In this document: positions 37,393 to 45,889 of the stretch, in pieces
Layout: the number at the start of each line of letters is the position of its first letter
Position numbering within the stretch: position 1 is the first letter of the stretch
Assembly (NCBI RefSeq): GCF_001661075.1
Contig: NZ_CP014870.1
Coordinates: 4,112,501-4,176,500 of the forward strand
DNA length: 64,000 nt
Source: Pseudomonas silesiensis
GTDB lineage: Bacteria; Pseudomonadota; Gammaproteobacteria; Pseudomonadales; Pseudomonadaceae
Direction of reading: 5' to 3'
Made by a program: the position numbers and the translations under genes
The notes under the pieces: model-generated
The model's database searches: none
What the model saw: the letters and a program-made list of their open reading frames with translations, nothing else
Told to the model about the DNA's origin: nothing

Positions 37393-37640
37393 GTGCATTC
37401 CTTTGCGAGTGTTGTGGCCGGGGACGGTCATCATTCAGTTCAAAGCCGTCCGCGGCTTCAACGTACAACGAAATAAAAATTCGATACAGGGCTTTTGAGC
37501 GTAGTTGTGTTTTTACACACTCTGGGCCAATAGCAGTCACTTGGATGCGCCTGCTGTACTGCCATTGAACAAACAGCAGAGGCAAATCTCGCAGGCGATC
37601 CGTCACCTAAATCTTCAGCAGCGCCTCTGGCAGCTCAACA

Positions 37641-38270
37641 TCATGCCAGTCCTTCTACCTGCAGCGCCTTTTGAACCGCTGGACGCTGACGCACCCGGCC
37701 GTACCAGGCCTGGAGATTTTTCAGGTCGTCGAAATAGATGTCGGCTTTGTAGTATGACGTCAGCCAGTCCGCCTGCCCCCATCCAGTCAGGGCGAACAGA
37801 TAGGCATCGGCGACAGTGAACGTGTCGCCGAGCAGAAACTGGCGGTCAGCGAGTTGTTTATCTATCCACCCATAGCGGGCCTCCAGCCTGGGCTTGGCAG
37901 TGTCCACGTACTTGCCCGCCAGCCCGGCAAAAAGGAGTGGAATAAAGCCCTTGTGGATCTCCGACGTCAAAAAGCTGAGCCATTCTTGCAACCGATACCG
38001 TTCCAGCGTGCCATTGGGTGGAGCCAACCCCATTTCGGGCTTCTGGTCAGCCAGATACTGCACGATCGCCGGGCCTTCCCGAAGCCTGGCTCCATCTGTC
38101 AATTCAAGGATCGGCACATAGCCGAGAGGATTTACATCGTAATAGTCGACGTCACCGTCCACCGTGTGCTCCCTGTGATCTACCTTGAGCAGCGTGACAT
38201 CAAGACCAAGTTCATTGATCACGATATGAGGGGAAAGGGAGCAGCTGCCAGGGATGTAGTAAAGCTTCAC
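37641..38270 (-). CDS. Glutathione S-transferase
   Basis: A 209-residue bacterial (beta-like) GST. The thioredoxin-like domain carries MKLYYIPGSCSLSPHIVINE, with the Tyr/Cys/Ser region near the active site. VPILELTDGARLREGPAIVQ follows, with the cis-Pro loop and Glu-Gly glutathione site. The helical C-terminal domain has LLGDTFTVADAYLFALTGW. The enzyme conjugates electrophiles to glutathione in the cytosol. It diverges from an HxlR regulator, which likely controls it in response to electrophiles or quinones. Confidence 0.9.
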   Translation of the reverse strand: MKLYYIPGSCSLSPHIVINELGLDVTLLKVDHREHTVDGDVDYYDVNPLGYVPILELTDGARLREGPAIVQYLADQKPEMGLAPPNGTLERYRLQEWLSFLTSEIHKGFIPLLFAGLAGKYVDTAKPRLEARYGWIDKQLADRQFLLGDTFTVADAYLFALTGWGQADWLTSYYKADIYFDDLKNLQAWYGRVRQRPAVQKALQVEGLA

Positions 38271-38295
38271 GAGCGATCTCCTAATAGGTCTGGTA

Positions 38296-38395
38296 CATCA
38301 CTTCCACCCAGAAAGTGATGGATGACCATCTTAGGGACAAGGTATATAAATGGAAGAAGGCACTTTTTTATCATCTAGGTACATAAAATATACCT
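38296..38395. promoter_or_regulatory. HxlR operator region between GST and regulator
   Basis: Two dyads occupy the divergent promoter. CATCACTT-N9-AAGTGATG lies at 38296-38320 and AGGTA-N9-TACCT at 38377-38395, with a related GGTATATAAA half nearby. Dyads of this size suit a winged-HTH dimer such as HxlR. Confidence 0.5.
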
Positions 38396-38417
38396 GCAAT
38401 ACCCTGAGGAAAACTCC

Positions 38418-38741
38418 ATGAAAAAGAATGTGACGGGCTGTTCAGTGGAGGAAGCCATGCGCCTGCTAGGTGGCCGATGGCGTCTCCTGCTGGTGTCATA
38501 TCTTCTCGACGGACCCAAGCGTTTTAATGAGCTGCGGCGTGATGTCCCGGGAATCTCGCAGCGGATGCTGACCCTTGACCTGCGGGCACTTGAGGAAGTC
38601 GGCTTGGTGAAGCGCACGGTGTTCCCGACAGTTCCCGTCAAAGTGGAATATGAGCTGACCGAGGAAGGCAACCGATTGAGGCCCGTCGTCAGCGTAATGC
38701 AGGACTTTGGTTTGTGGCTGAAACAGAGTGGGAAACCCTGA
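38418..38741 (+). CDS. HxlR-family transcriptional regulator
   Basis: A 107-residue winged-helix protein: CSVEEAMRLLGGRWRLLLVS, then FNELRRDVPGISQRMLTLDL and the wing VKVEYELTEEGNRL. The N-terminal Cys seven residues from the start is at the position that senses electrophiles in several HxlR proteins. It diverges from the glutathione S-transferase gene and is its likely regulator. Confidence 0.9.
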   Translation: MKKNVTGCSVEEAMRLLGGRWRLLLVSYLLDGPKRFNELRRDVPGISQRMLTLDLRALEEVGLVKRTVFPTVPVKVEYELTEEGNRLRPVVSVMQDFGLWLKQSGKP

Positions 38742-38806
38742 TGCCGTTGAATCAAGAGAGCTAGGCTCGATCGGTGCTTGGCGTACAAGCAACCAATGTT
38801 CGCAAA

Positions 38807-39197
38807 GGGTCGATCTCTGCCGATCATGGTTTCATTGGTCACTTCGTTAGCTGATGTCTTGACTGAACCCATCTCAATTATTTTGGCTAGCGCCCCCATG
38901 CACCCATTTCGGGTCGCCCCCCAAGAGGTAACCTTCCGCATTTGCTATGGAAAGGGCTTCGAGCAGCACCTGCTCCAGGATGGCAAAAAAACATTTGATA
39001 TGAGCCTGTTTCAATGCCTGAGGCCGGGTCACCAGATAGACTTCCATATCTGGAAGTTGGAGATCCGGGAACAACTCGATCAAGTCCTTTGCCAGAATAC
39101 GGGGCAGTACTGCCACACCCATTCCTCGCCTCACCGATTCGAGCTGAACCGCGAACGAGTTCACGCTGATCTGCGCGCGGTCCAAACCACCGGTTTT
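38807..39197. repeat. Left copy of 391-bp direct repeat (LysR 3' end)
   Basis: This segment matches 44348-44738 at constant offset 5541 with only scattered mismatches. It contains 67 bp of flank plus the last ~100 codons of the LysR gene. Together with the right copy it brackets about 5.15 kb. Confidence 0.93.
38874..39197 (-). pseudogene. Truncated LysR C-terminal fragment
   Basis: It encodes about 108 residues nearly identical to the end of the LysR protein at 44415-45350 (QISVNSFAVQLESVRRGMGV through the terminal HGGASQNN), with a few substitutions. The DNA-binding part is absent. Beyond 39197 the sequence changes abruptly to a run of GTCCCCTTTTCTCC units. It cannot act as a regulator. 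Confidence 0.9.
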
Positions 39198-39207
39198 GGA
39201 AAACTAA

Positions 39208-39248
39208 GTCCGTCCCCTTTTCTCCTGTCCCCTTTTCTCCTTTTCTCT
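39208..39248. repeat. Short tandem GTCCCCTTTTCTCC units at repeat junction
   Basis: GTCCCCTTTTCTCC occurs twice in succession, followed by a partial unit, directly at the end of the truncated LysR fragment. Similar GTCCCCTT tokens recur at 48560-48640, 51750-51790 and 52370. The rest of 39249-39386 holds no gene. Confidence 0.6.
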
Positions 39249-39386
39249 GTTCATTCACTCGAAGTCACGGGAGATTGTTTTACTTTGATGGCGGGTAAGT
39301 GCCGCAAAGCGGCAAAGATTAACTGTGTAGTACTTAGTGCCAGAGGAGCGACTTGAACAGGCAAGCCAAGAGGCTGGCCTTCGTCG

Positions 39387-39998
39387 TCAACTGGACTTCT
39401 CGCGTTCGCCGTATGGTTTGCCCAGTGCGGCGTCAATCATTGCACGCACACCTTGCAGCACTTGGGCCGATACCTCTGGCCTGGCCTTCGCCGTAGCGCG
39501 CGCAACCGAGAGGGCGCCAATCATTGCTGCAACAATGCCCATGGCGGTGGCAAGCGCGTCGACGGCTTGGTTGTTGGCCGCCACCCTGCGCTCGAACGCT
39601 CGAACCAGCACCAGGTAACCCTCGGTAAACTTTGAGCTGGTTACCGCATCCTGGCGGCCAATTTCGCTGGCTGACGCGGCCATTGCACAGTGGTCGGCGT
39701 AATCGTCCCGCCTGTCGACAGACAGATAGTCGGAGAGAAAGCGTTCCAGATCCGGCTCGCCATCCACCGTACCCGAATAGAGCTTGGCATTGCTCTGCTC
39801 CAAACTCCACGCCAGCGCCTCGGCCGCCAGAGCTTCCTTGGATGGGAAATGCGCGTACAGGGCACCGTGCGTCAAGCCAGCCGACTTGCTGATTTCGGCA
39901 ACGCCCACGCCATCGATCCCTTTCTGCCGAAACAGACGGCTCGCCGTCTCAATCAATGCGGCGCGATTGGCCTCTGCTTTTTCTTTCGAGATTTTCAT
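39387..39998 (-). CDS. TetR/AcrR-family regulator
   Basis: A 203-residue protein from ATG 39998 (AGGAG seven bases upstream). The HTH is at the N-terminus: EANRAALIETASRLFRQKG, then EISKSAGLTHGALYAHFPSK. The C-terminal ligand domain has the TetR_C pattern seen in NemR/AcrR-like proteins (HCAMAASASEIGRQ, with a Cys in the ligand pocket). It diverges from an SDR-led operon and probably represses it. Three similar dyad sites lie between the two genes. Confidence 0.9.
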   Translation of the reverse strand: MKISKEKAEANRAALIETASRLFRQKGIDGVGVAEISKSAGLTHGALYAHFPSKEALAAEALAWSLEQSNAKLYSGTVDGEPDLERFLSDYLSVDRRDDYADHCAMAASASEIGRQDAVTSSKFTEGYLVLVRAFERRVAANNQAVDALATAMGIVAAMIGALSVARATAKARPEVSAQVLQGVRAMIDAALGKPYGEREKSS

Positions 39999-40035
39999 GA
40001 CAAGGCTCCTTTGAGGGCGATCTTTGCACATTATA

Positions 40036-40153
40036 GTTGCACTCACAATCTTTCAAAAGCCTATACCCAAAAGAGATAATTGTTATTTCCAACTGAGTCT
40101 TGACTTTAATAATTGTGAGCACCACTATTAATTTAATGATTGCGACCGCAATC
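40036..40153. promoter_or_regulatory. Cluster of three TetR-type operator-like sites
   Basis: The 195-bp gap between tetR and the SDR gene holds GATTGCG-AC-CGCAATC (40138-40153, perfect 7-bp arms). It also holds two related sequences: AATTGTGAGCACCAC (40111-40125) and GTTGCACTCACAATC (40036-40050, opposite orientation). The shared core is ATTGYGA. They overlap both promoters, as expected for autorepression and operon control. Confidence 0.6.
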
Positions 40154-40193
40154 TTAAGCACCGCGAGTCACTCACCCCTCAGAGCACATAACA

Positions 40194-40907
40194 ATGAAAA
40201 TCGAAAATGCCGTTGCATTTGTTACCGGCGCCAACCGTGGTCTCGGTCTCGCCTTTGCAAAAGAACTCGTGGCAAGGGGCGCGCGCAAGGTCTACGCCGG
40301 GGTACGAAATCCCGAGGGTGTCAATATTCCAGGCGTGATCGCTATCCGTCTGGACGTCAGCGACCCGGCATCGGTTGCCGCCGCGGTGGCGCAGACTGGC
40401 GACGTGACGCTGCTGGTCAACAATGCGGGCATTGCGCGTTTGCTGCCCTCGATGCTTGACCCTGGCCTGGTGGAAGCCGCTCGCGAAATTTTCGAAACCA
40501 ATTACTACGGCGTTATGCACGTCAGCCTGGCTTTCGCGCCTGTTCTAAAAGCCAATGGCGGCGGAGCGATCGTCAACGTCCTTTCGGATGCGACTTGGGT
40601 TGCTGCGCCTTTCCTGTCCGCCTATGCGGCATCGAAATCAGCGGCATGGAGCTCCACCAATTCGTTGCGACTCGAACTCCATGCCCAGGGCACGAGCGTG
40701 CAAGGCCTACACGTGGGCTTCATCGACACTGACCTGACCCATGGTTTTGACGTGCCGAAAGTCCAGCCCTCCGAAGTAGTGATCCAATCACTGGACGGGC
40801 TGGAAGCGGGATTGCAAGAAGTGCTCGCAGACAAAGGTACTCGCGCCATCAAGGCCAGCCTGTCGACTGAGCAAGCGGCATACCTGAACCCTGAAGCGAC
40901 TGCGTAG
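40194..40907 (+). CDS. Short-chain dehydrogenase/reductase
   Basis: A 237-residue classical SDR. It has the Rossmann motif VTGANRGLGLAFAKEL, the NNAG motif in LLVNNAGIARLLPS and the catalytic region with Ser and YAASKSAAWSS (Tyr-x-x-x-Lys). It uses NAD(P)(H) to interconvert an alcohol and a carbonyl. It is the first gene of a plus-strand operon controlled by the divergent TetR protein; the next gene starts ten bases later. Confidence 0.92.
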   Translation: MKIENAVAFVTGANRGLGLAFAKELVARGARKVYAGVRNPEGVNIPGVIAIRLDVSDPASVAAAVAQTGDVTLLVNNAGIARLLPSMLDPGLVEAAREIFETNYYGVMHVSLAFAPVLKANGGGAIVNVLSDATWVAAPFLSAYAASKSAAWSSTNSLRLELHAQGTSVQGLHVGFIDTDLTHGFDVPKVQPSEVVIQSLDGLEAGLQEVLADKGTRAIKASLSTEQAAYLNPEATA

Positions 40908-40916
40908 GAGTACGAG

Positions 40917-41825
40917 ATGAATTTCATGCAACGGCTCGCCCTCGGCGCAGCGTTTTCTGTCATGACTGCTGGCGGTGCCTTCGCGGCGCCAACTGCTACT
41001 CACAACACAGTACCCAATCAGTTCGTCGAAGCGGACGGCGTGCGATATGCCTACCGTCAACTTGGTTCGCAGACGGGGGTTCCGGTCATCCTGCTTCAGC
41101 ACTTTCGCGGCAACATGGATTACTGGGATCCGGCGCTCACCGATGGTCTGGCTAAACAGCGGCCGGTTTACCTATTCGACAATGCGGGCGTAGGCCTCAG
41201 CGGTGGCGAAACCCCCGATTCGTTCGAAGCCATGGCCGATAACGTCGCCGCATTTGCACGCGCACGTGGGTTGACGCAAGTGGATGTGCTGGGCTTTTCA
41301 ATCGGCGGCATGGTGGCTCAGGAAGTTGCACTGCGGCATCCAGAGTTGGTCCGCAAACTGATCCTCGCAGGAACGGCGCCGCGCGGTGGAGTACCGGGGA
41401 ATGATCCAAAGGTGCCGGCGATCGCCCTGCGCGAGACGATAGCCTCACAGGAAGAAACCGCCTACCTGTTCTTTGATCCGGCTCCGTCCAGCCAGCAGGC
41501 GGCCCGGGACTTCTGGGAAAGGCGTCACCAACGCAGCGAGGGCCTCGACAAACTCGCTTCGATGAAAGCCATCAACGCTCAAGGCGCGGCGCTGGGCAAG
41601 TGGAACTCGCCCGGTGACGGAACTTTTTCTCAGCTGAACCACATTTCTCAGCCGACTTTAGTGGTCAACGGCAGCAAGGATGTGATGGTACCGACCCAAA
41701 ACTCATTCACGTTGCAACAGCACATCCCGAACGCCAAGTTACTGATTTATCCGAATTCGGGGCATGGAGCACTATTCCAATATTCCGACGATTTTGTAAA
41801 TCAGGCCAATGCGTTCCTGGACTGA
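40917..41825 (+). CDS. Exported alpha/beta hydrolase
   Basis: A 302-residue protein with a Sec signal peptide (MNFMQRLALGAAFSVMTAGG then AFAAP). The hydrolase fold has the oxyanion segment LLQHFRGNMDYWD, the nucleophile elbow LGFSIGGMVAQE (Ser) and C-terminal acid/His regions NGSKDVMVPTQN and NSGHGALFQ. It probably hydrolyses an ester or lactone in the periplasm. It is co-transcribed with the SDR gene (nine-base gap). Confidence 0.88.
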   Translation: MNFMQRLALGAAFSVMTAGGAFAAPTATHNTVPNQFVEADGVRYAYRQLGSQTGVPVILLQHFRGNMDYWDPALTDGLAKQRPVYLFDNAGVGLSGGETPDSFEAMADNVAAFARARGLTQVDVLGFSIGGMVAQEVALRHPELVRKLILAGTAPRGGVPGNDPKVPAIALRETIASQEETAYLFFDPAPSSQQAARDFWERRHQRSEGLDKLASMKAINAQGAALGKWNSPGDGTFSQLNHISQPTLVVNGSKDVMVPTQNSFTLQQHIPNAKLLIYPNSGHGALFQYSDDFVNQANAFLD

Positions 41826-41865
41826 CCCAGATCAGACTCAACCTGCTGTAACGAGGATTTTAACA

Positions 41866-42786
41866 ATGAGAATTTTGATTGTGGGCGCCGGCTCGACCGG
41901 CGGGTTTTTCGGGGCAAAGCTGGCCAAGGCAGATCGCGATGTTACGTTCCTCGTACGGCCGCAACGACTTCGCCTCATCGAGCAACATGGCCTGTGCGTC
42001 AGAAGCCCGGCCGGTGACATCGACATACAACCGCAGCTCATTACATCAGCGCAAATCAATGGCACCTTCGACATCGTTTTGCTAGCGGTCAAGGCCTACG
42101 CGCTTGACTCTGCGCTACAGGACATGGCCGCCGCTGTCGGCCCCGAAACAGTCATCTTGCCATTGCTCAACGGCATGCGGCACATGGACGTCATCTCGGA
42201 AAAATTCGGTGCAGAGCGCTTGCTGGGATGCGCTTGCAAAGTGGCAACAAGCCTTGATGAGAGTGGACGTATCATCCAGCAGGGCACGTTCAACGATATC
42301 TCCTTTGGAGAGCTGGATGGGAGTGATTCGGATCGACTCGCAGCCGTGCACACGTTCATGCGCGACGCCGGATTCGATGCAAACATTTCGAATACGATTT
42401 TAAGGGACATGTGGGAAAAGTGGACGTTGCTCGCGGCGATGGGGAGTATCAATTGCCTGATGAGAGGCAGTATTGGCGAAGTCGTAGCGGCCGCAGGAGG
42501 TCACGAATTTGCGCTACGCATGATTGACGAGGTGTCGGCGGTTGTCCGTGCCGCAGGCCAAGAACTCAGTGAGCCCTTCCTGACGCAAGCCTATCGTCTT
42601 CTCACATTGCAAGGCTCCCCGCAAACATCGTCGATGTATCGGGATCTGGTGGCCGGCCGAGCCATCGAAGCCGATCAGATCATTGGGGATCTCCTCGTGC
42701 GAGCGTCTGCAAAGAATATGGAAGCTCCCCTGTTGGCTTTGGTCTATGCGCACTTGTTGGTTTACCAAGCCCGATTACATAACTGA
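41866..42786 (+). CDS. ApbA/PanE-like ketopantoate reductase family protein
   Basis: A 306-residue protein from ATG 41866 after ACGAGGATTTTAACA. The N-terminal NADP-binding motif is MRILIVGAGSTGGFFGAKLA. LLAVKAYALDSALQDM and the lysine/helix region LRDMWEKWTLLAAMGSINCL are typical of PanE. The family reduces 2-keto acids such as ketopantoate. In an accessory cluster with an SDR and hydrolases it more probably acts on another keto compound (inference). It starts 40 bp after the hydrolase gene. Confidence 0.88.
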   Translation: MRILIVGAGSTGGFFGAKLAKADRDVTFLVRPQRLRLIEQHGLCVRSPAGDIDIQPQLITSAQINGTFDIVLLAVKAYALDSALQDMAAAVGPETVILPLLNGMRHMDVISEKFGAERLLGCACKVATSLDESGRIIQQGTFNDISFGELDGSDSDRLAAVHTFMRDAGFDANISNTILRDMWEKWTLLAAMGSINCLMRGSIGEVVAAAGGHEFALRMIDEVSAVVRAAGQELSEPFLTQAYRLLTLQGSPQTSSMYRDLVAGRAIEADQIIGDLLVRASAKNMEAPLLALVYAHLLVYQARLHN

Positions 42787-42930
42787 AAAGTTCCAAGGAC
42801 TGCACCTGACGGCCCGGTCATGGGCCATTCCGACCGCCTCGCTGATCGGAGGCGACACCCCGAAAATCTGCCTGTGGCCAAGGTGGTGCGGCTGACCGCA
42901 CACATCGCGCCATTCTTCAGGAAAAAGACC

Positions 42931-44256
42931 ATGTCTTCTGTATCATTCCCGCACTTGCGGCGCAGCCTGCTTGCGACTACCGCAATTGCAGGTGCCTGCG
43001 CACTGCTCGCACTCGTCTCACCCAGTTACGCCCGGGCCAGCACCACACCGGAGGTCGCTGCCACCGTTGAGCAGGACAGCGCGATCCGTCCTTTTAAAGT
43101 CAACATTCCTGAAGAGGCGGTTGCCGACCTGCGCAAGCGTGTGTTAGCCACACGCTGGCCAGACCGTGAAACGGTAGGCGACCAATCCCAAGGGGTGCAA
43201 CTGGCGAAACTCCAGGATCTGGTGGCTTACTGGGGCACGCAATACGACTGGCGCAAGGTTGAAAAACAGCTCAATGCCTTACCAATGTTTGTGACCAAAA
43301 TTGACGGCCTCGACATTCAGTTCATCCACGTCAAATCAAAACACCCGAACGCTATGCCGCTGCTACTCACCCATGGATGGCCCGGGTCGATCCTGGAGCT
43401 GACCAAGGCCATCGCCCCCTTGACCGATCCCACTGCCCATGGAGGTCGCGCCGAAGATGCTTTTGACGTAATCATTCCCTCGATGCCCGGCTACGGTTTT
43501 TCGCAGCGTCCCACCAGCGGCGGTTGGAACCCTGACCGCATCGGACTCGCTTGGGATGTGTTGATGAAGCGTCTGGGCTACAAGCGCTACGTGTCCCAAG
43601 GCGGCGATTGGGGTTCTGTGATCGCAGATGCCATGGGGCGCCAGGCGCCACCAGGCTTGCTGGGCATACACGTGAACATGCCAGCTACCGTGCCCGCCGA
43701 TGTCGCCAAGGCAATAAGCGACGGCACCCCTCCACCCGCCGGTCTGTCGACTTCGGAAACAGCGGCCTATGAATCGCTAAAAACCTTCTTCTCCAAAAAT
43801 GCCGCTTATGGCGCCATGATGGGTACCCGCCCACAGACCGTAGGGTACGGCTTGTCCGATTCACCTGCCGGGTTGGCGGCGTGGATGTTCGACAAATTCA
43901 ATCAATGGACCTACAGCGGTGGTGATGCCGGCAAATCCCTAACCAAGGACGAGATGCTCGACGGTATTTCGCTCTATTGGTTGACCAATAGCGCCGTCTC
44001 GTCCGCCCGCCTTTACTGGGAAAATAACAATAACAACTTCAACGCAGTGGAACAGAAGACCCGCGACATTAAGATCCCTGTCGCGGTCACCGTGTTTCCC
44101 GGCGAAATTTACAAGGCACCGAAGACCTGGACTGAGCGCGCTTATCCCAACCTGGTTTACTTCAACGAAGTAGACAAAGGGGGACATTTTGCGGCGTGGG
44201 AAGAACCTGAGCTGTTCGCAAAAGAACTCCGGGCAGCATTTCGCACCTTGCGTTAA
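42931..44256 (+). CDS. Exported epoxide hydrolase with N-terminal EHN domain
   Basis: A 441-residue protein from ATG 42931 (CAGGAAAAAGACC upstream). The signal peptide region is LLATTAIAGACALLALVSPS. An epoxide-hydrolase N-terminal domain follows (FKVNIPEEAVADLRKRVLAT). The hydrolase core has HGWPGSILEL, the Asp nucleophile in SQGGDWGSVIADAM, and GGHFAAWEEPE with the catalytic His. It opens epoxides to diols, likely in the periplasm. It lies 144 bp after the reductase gene and is the last gene before the right copy of the repeat. Confidence 0.9.
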   Translation: MSSVSFPHLRRSLLATTAIAGACALLALVSPSYARASTTPEVAATVEQDSAIRPFKVNIPEEAVADLRKRVLATRWPDRETVGDQSQGVQLAKLQDLVAYWGTQYDWRKVEKQLNALPMFVTKIDGLDIQFIHVKSKHPNAMPLLLTHGWPGSILELTKAIAPLTDPTAHGGRAEDAFDVIIPSMPGYGFSQRPTSGGWNPDRIGLAWDVLMKRLGYKRYVSQGGDWGSVIADAMGRQAPPGLLGIHVNMPATVPADVAKAISDGTPPPAGLSTSETAAYESLKTFFSKNAAYGAMMGTRPQTVGYGLSDSPAGLAAWMFDKFNQWTYSGGDAGKSLTKDEMLDGISLYWLTNSAVSSARLYWENNNNNFNAVEQKTRDIKIPVAVTVFPGEIYKAPKTWTERAYPNLVYFNEVDKGGHFAAWEEPELFAKELRAAFRTLR

Positions 44257-44347
44257 GTAGAACGTTGCATATGGCCTGCCACTGGACTGCCGGGCAGGCC
44301 GTACACCAATACCCGTCTAGCTGCTGCTGATGCTGACCGGCAGCTTT

Positions 44348-44738
44348 GGGTCGATCTCTGCCGATCATGGTTTCATTGGTAACTTCGTTAGCTGATGTCT
44401 TGACAGAACCCATCTCAATTATTTTGGCTAGCGCCCCCATGCACCCATTTCGGGTCGCCCCCCAAGAAGTAACCTTCCGTATTTGCTATGGAAAGGGCTT
44501 CGAGCAGCACCTGCTCCAGGATGGTAAAAAAACATTTGATGTGAGCCTGTTTCAATGCCTGAGGCCGGGTCACCAGATAGACTTCCATATCTGGAAGTTG
44601 GAGATCCGGGAACAACTCGATCAAGTCCTTTGCCAGAATACGAGGCAGTACTGCCACACCCATTCCTCGCCTCACCGATTCGAGCTGAACCGCGAACGAG
44701 TTCACACTGATCTGCGCGCGGTCCAGACCACCGGTTTT
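44348..44738. repeat. Right copy of 391-bp direct repeat (LysR 3' end)
   Basis: Same orientation as 38807-39197, and here it is part of the intact LysR gene. The two copies bracket 39198-44347, which contains the tetR-SDR-hydrolase-PanE-epoxide hydrolase cassette. Confidence 0.93.
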
Positions 44739-45350
44739 TGCCGCCCGCATTTGCGGCAGCATGTCCAGCGGGGGAAGAAAGGCAATATTGACCGCAGTGG
44801 CCGGGGTCACCCCTGGAAACCGCTTCAGATAACCGGCATCAGCGAAGACACCGTAGGCGAGCCGGCCTATTGGTCGATAAATCAGCGACGGCTCACCCAG
44901 ATGAGCTGTACGTACAGCAATGTCTGCCACGCCGCGGACGATCTTGTGAAAGTCGGCTGTTACCATCAGTTCCACCGAGCAACGCGGGTGCAGAGAAGTG
45001 AAGCGACTCGCGGCCTCCAGCACACAAGACGAGAAACCCTCTCCTGCACTGACCATGACACTGCCAGATAGCCCTGTGTGTAGCTCGGATATGCCAGCAG
45101 CGGTTTGACGCCTCAAGCCAGCTTCCGCAGCCAGGGCAACTTCCACGAGGGATTGGCCCCGCGAGGTCAACCAGCATCCTTCAACGCCCCGCTCGACGAG
45201 TGGCTCGCCCAGTGCGACCTCAAGTTGGGTCAGACGGCGGGACACGGTAGACGCCGCGATACCCAGCAACTGGCCAGCTTGAAGGAAGCTGCCACGCCGC
45301 GAGACTGCCAACAGCAGACGAAGATCGTCCCAATTTGTTTGCAACGCCAT
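44415..45350 (-). CDS. LysR-family transcriptional regulator
   Basis: A 311-residue protein from ATG 45350 with AGGAC upstream. The HTH shows NWDDLRLLLAVSRRGSFLQA, then IAASTVSRRLTQLEVALGEP and CWLTSRGQSL. The effector domain has IVRGVADIAVRTAHLGEPSL. Its 3' end is duplicated as a fragment at 38874. It diverges from the SnoaL-like/epimerase pair at 45467, which is its likely target operon; the gap is 116 bp. Confidence 0.92.
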   Translation of the reverse strand: MALQTNWDDLRLLLAVSRRGSFLQAGQLLGIAASTVSRRLTQLEVALGEPLVERGVEGCWLTSRGQSLVEVALAAEAGLRRQTAAGISELHTGLSGSVMVSAGEGFSSCVLEAASRFTSLHPRCSVELMVTADFHKIVRGVADIAVRTAHLGEPSLIYRPIGRLAYGVFADAGYLKRFPGVTPATAVNIAFLPPLDMLPQMRAAKTGGLDRAQISVNSFAVQLESVRRGMGVAVLPRILAKDLIELFPDLQLPDMEVYLVTRPQALKQAHIKCFFTILEQVLLEALSIANTEGYFLGGDPKWVHGGASQNN

Positions 45351-45466
45351 GCGTCCTGTCCTCCCTGGTCTGCATATGTGCAAATCCATTATGCAGTAAT
45401 CGCTGTTTTTCGGGAGATGCCTCAAAGGTATATCTACAGGCCCTCGAAACGAATGGAATGGATTGT

Positions 45467-45886
45467 ATGACTACTGGCCCCTACGACTATGCGGAACGCG
45501 CCTCAAGAGCCTTCAATCGCCGTGATGTGGAGGCGATGCTTGCGTTGGTTTGCGAAGACTTCATCTACCTCGATGGTATGGGGGTTCAAACCGGTCGCGA
45601 ATCCATGCGCAAACGAGAGACTGCGCTGTTCGAAGCGTTCCCTGATGCCCAAGTGACCTTCACCCCATTCATGGTCGCTGACGATCGTTTGGCGCTGACT
45701 GCCTTACTGACCGGCACCTTCGCCGCACCCTTGGTGCTGCCAGGCCAGGTGATTGCACCCCATGGACGCCACATTACCGTGCACTACGCCGCACACTTCA
45801 CCTTCAGAAACGGACTGGCCATCCGTGAAGAGGCCTTCTTCGACAGTGCGGTGTTGATGCCGTTAGCCGAACAGGGTGAGGGTTGA
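45467..45886 (+). CDS. SnoaL-like (NTF2-fold) protein
   Basis: A 139-residue small alpha+beta protein with the SnoaL-like pattern: YAERASRAFNRRDVEAMLAL, then EDFIYLDGMGVQTGRESMRK and a late HYAAHFTFRNGLAIREEAFF. The family includes cyclases, isomerases and ligand-binding proteins, so its role cannot be fixed. Start at ATG 45467, with GGAATGG upstream. The next gene begins three bases after its stop. Confidence 0.78.
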   Translation: MTTGPYDYAERASRAFNRRDVEAMLALVCEDFIYLDGMGVQTGRESMRKRETALFEAFPDAQVTFTPFMVADDRLALTALLTGTFAAPLVLPGQVIAPHGRHITVHYAAHFTFRNGLAIREEAFFDSAVLMPLAEQGEG

Positions 45887-45889
45887 GCC

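Noticed and set aside
38375..38941. A 188-codon minus-strand frame opposite the HxlR gene and left repeat
   Set aside because: It is antisense to the well-supported HxlR regulator; the part shared with the right repeat is only the flank of the LysR duplication.
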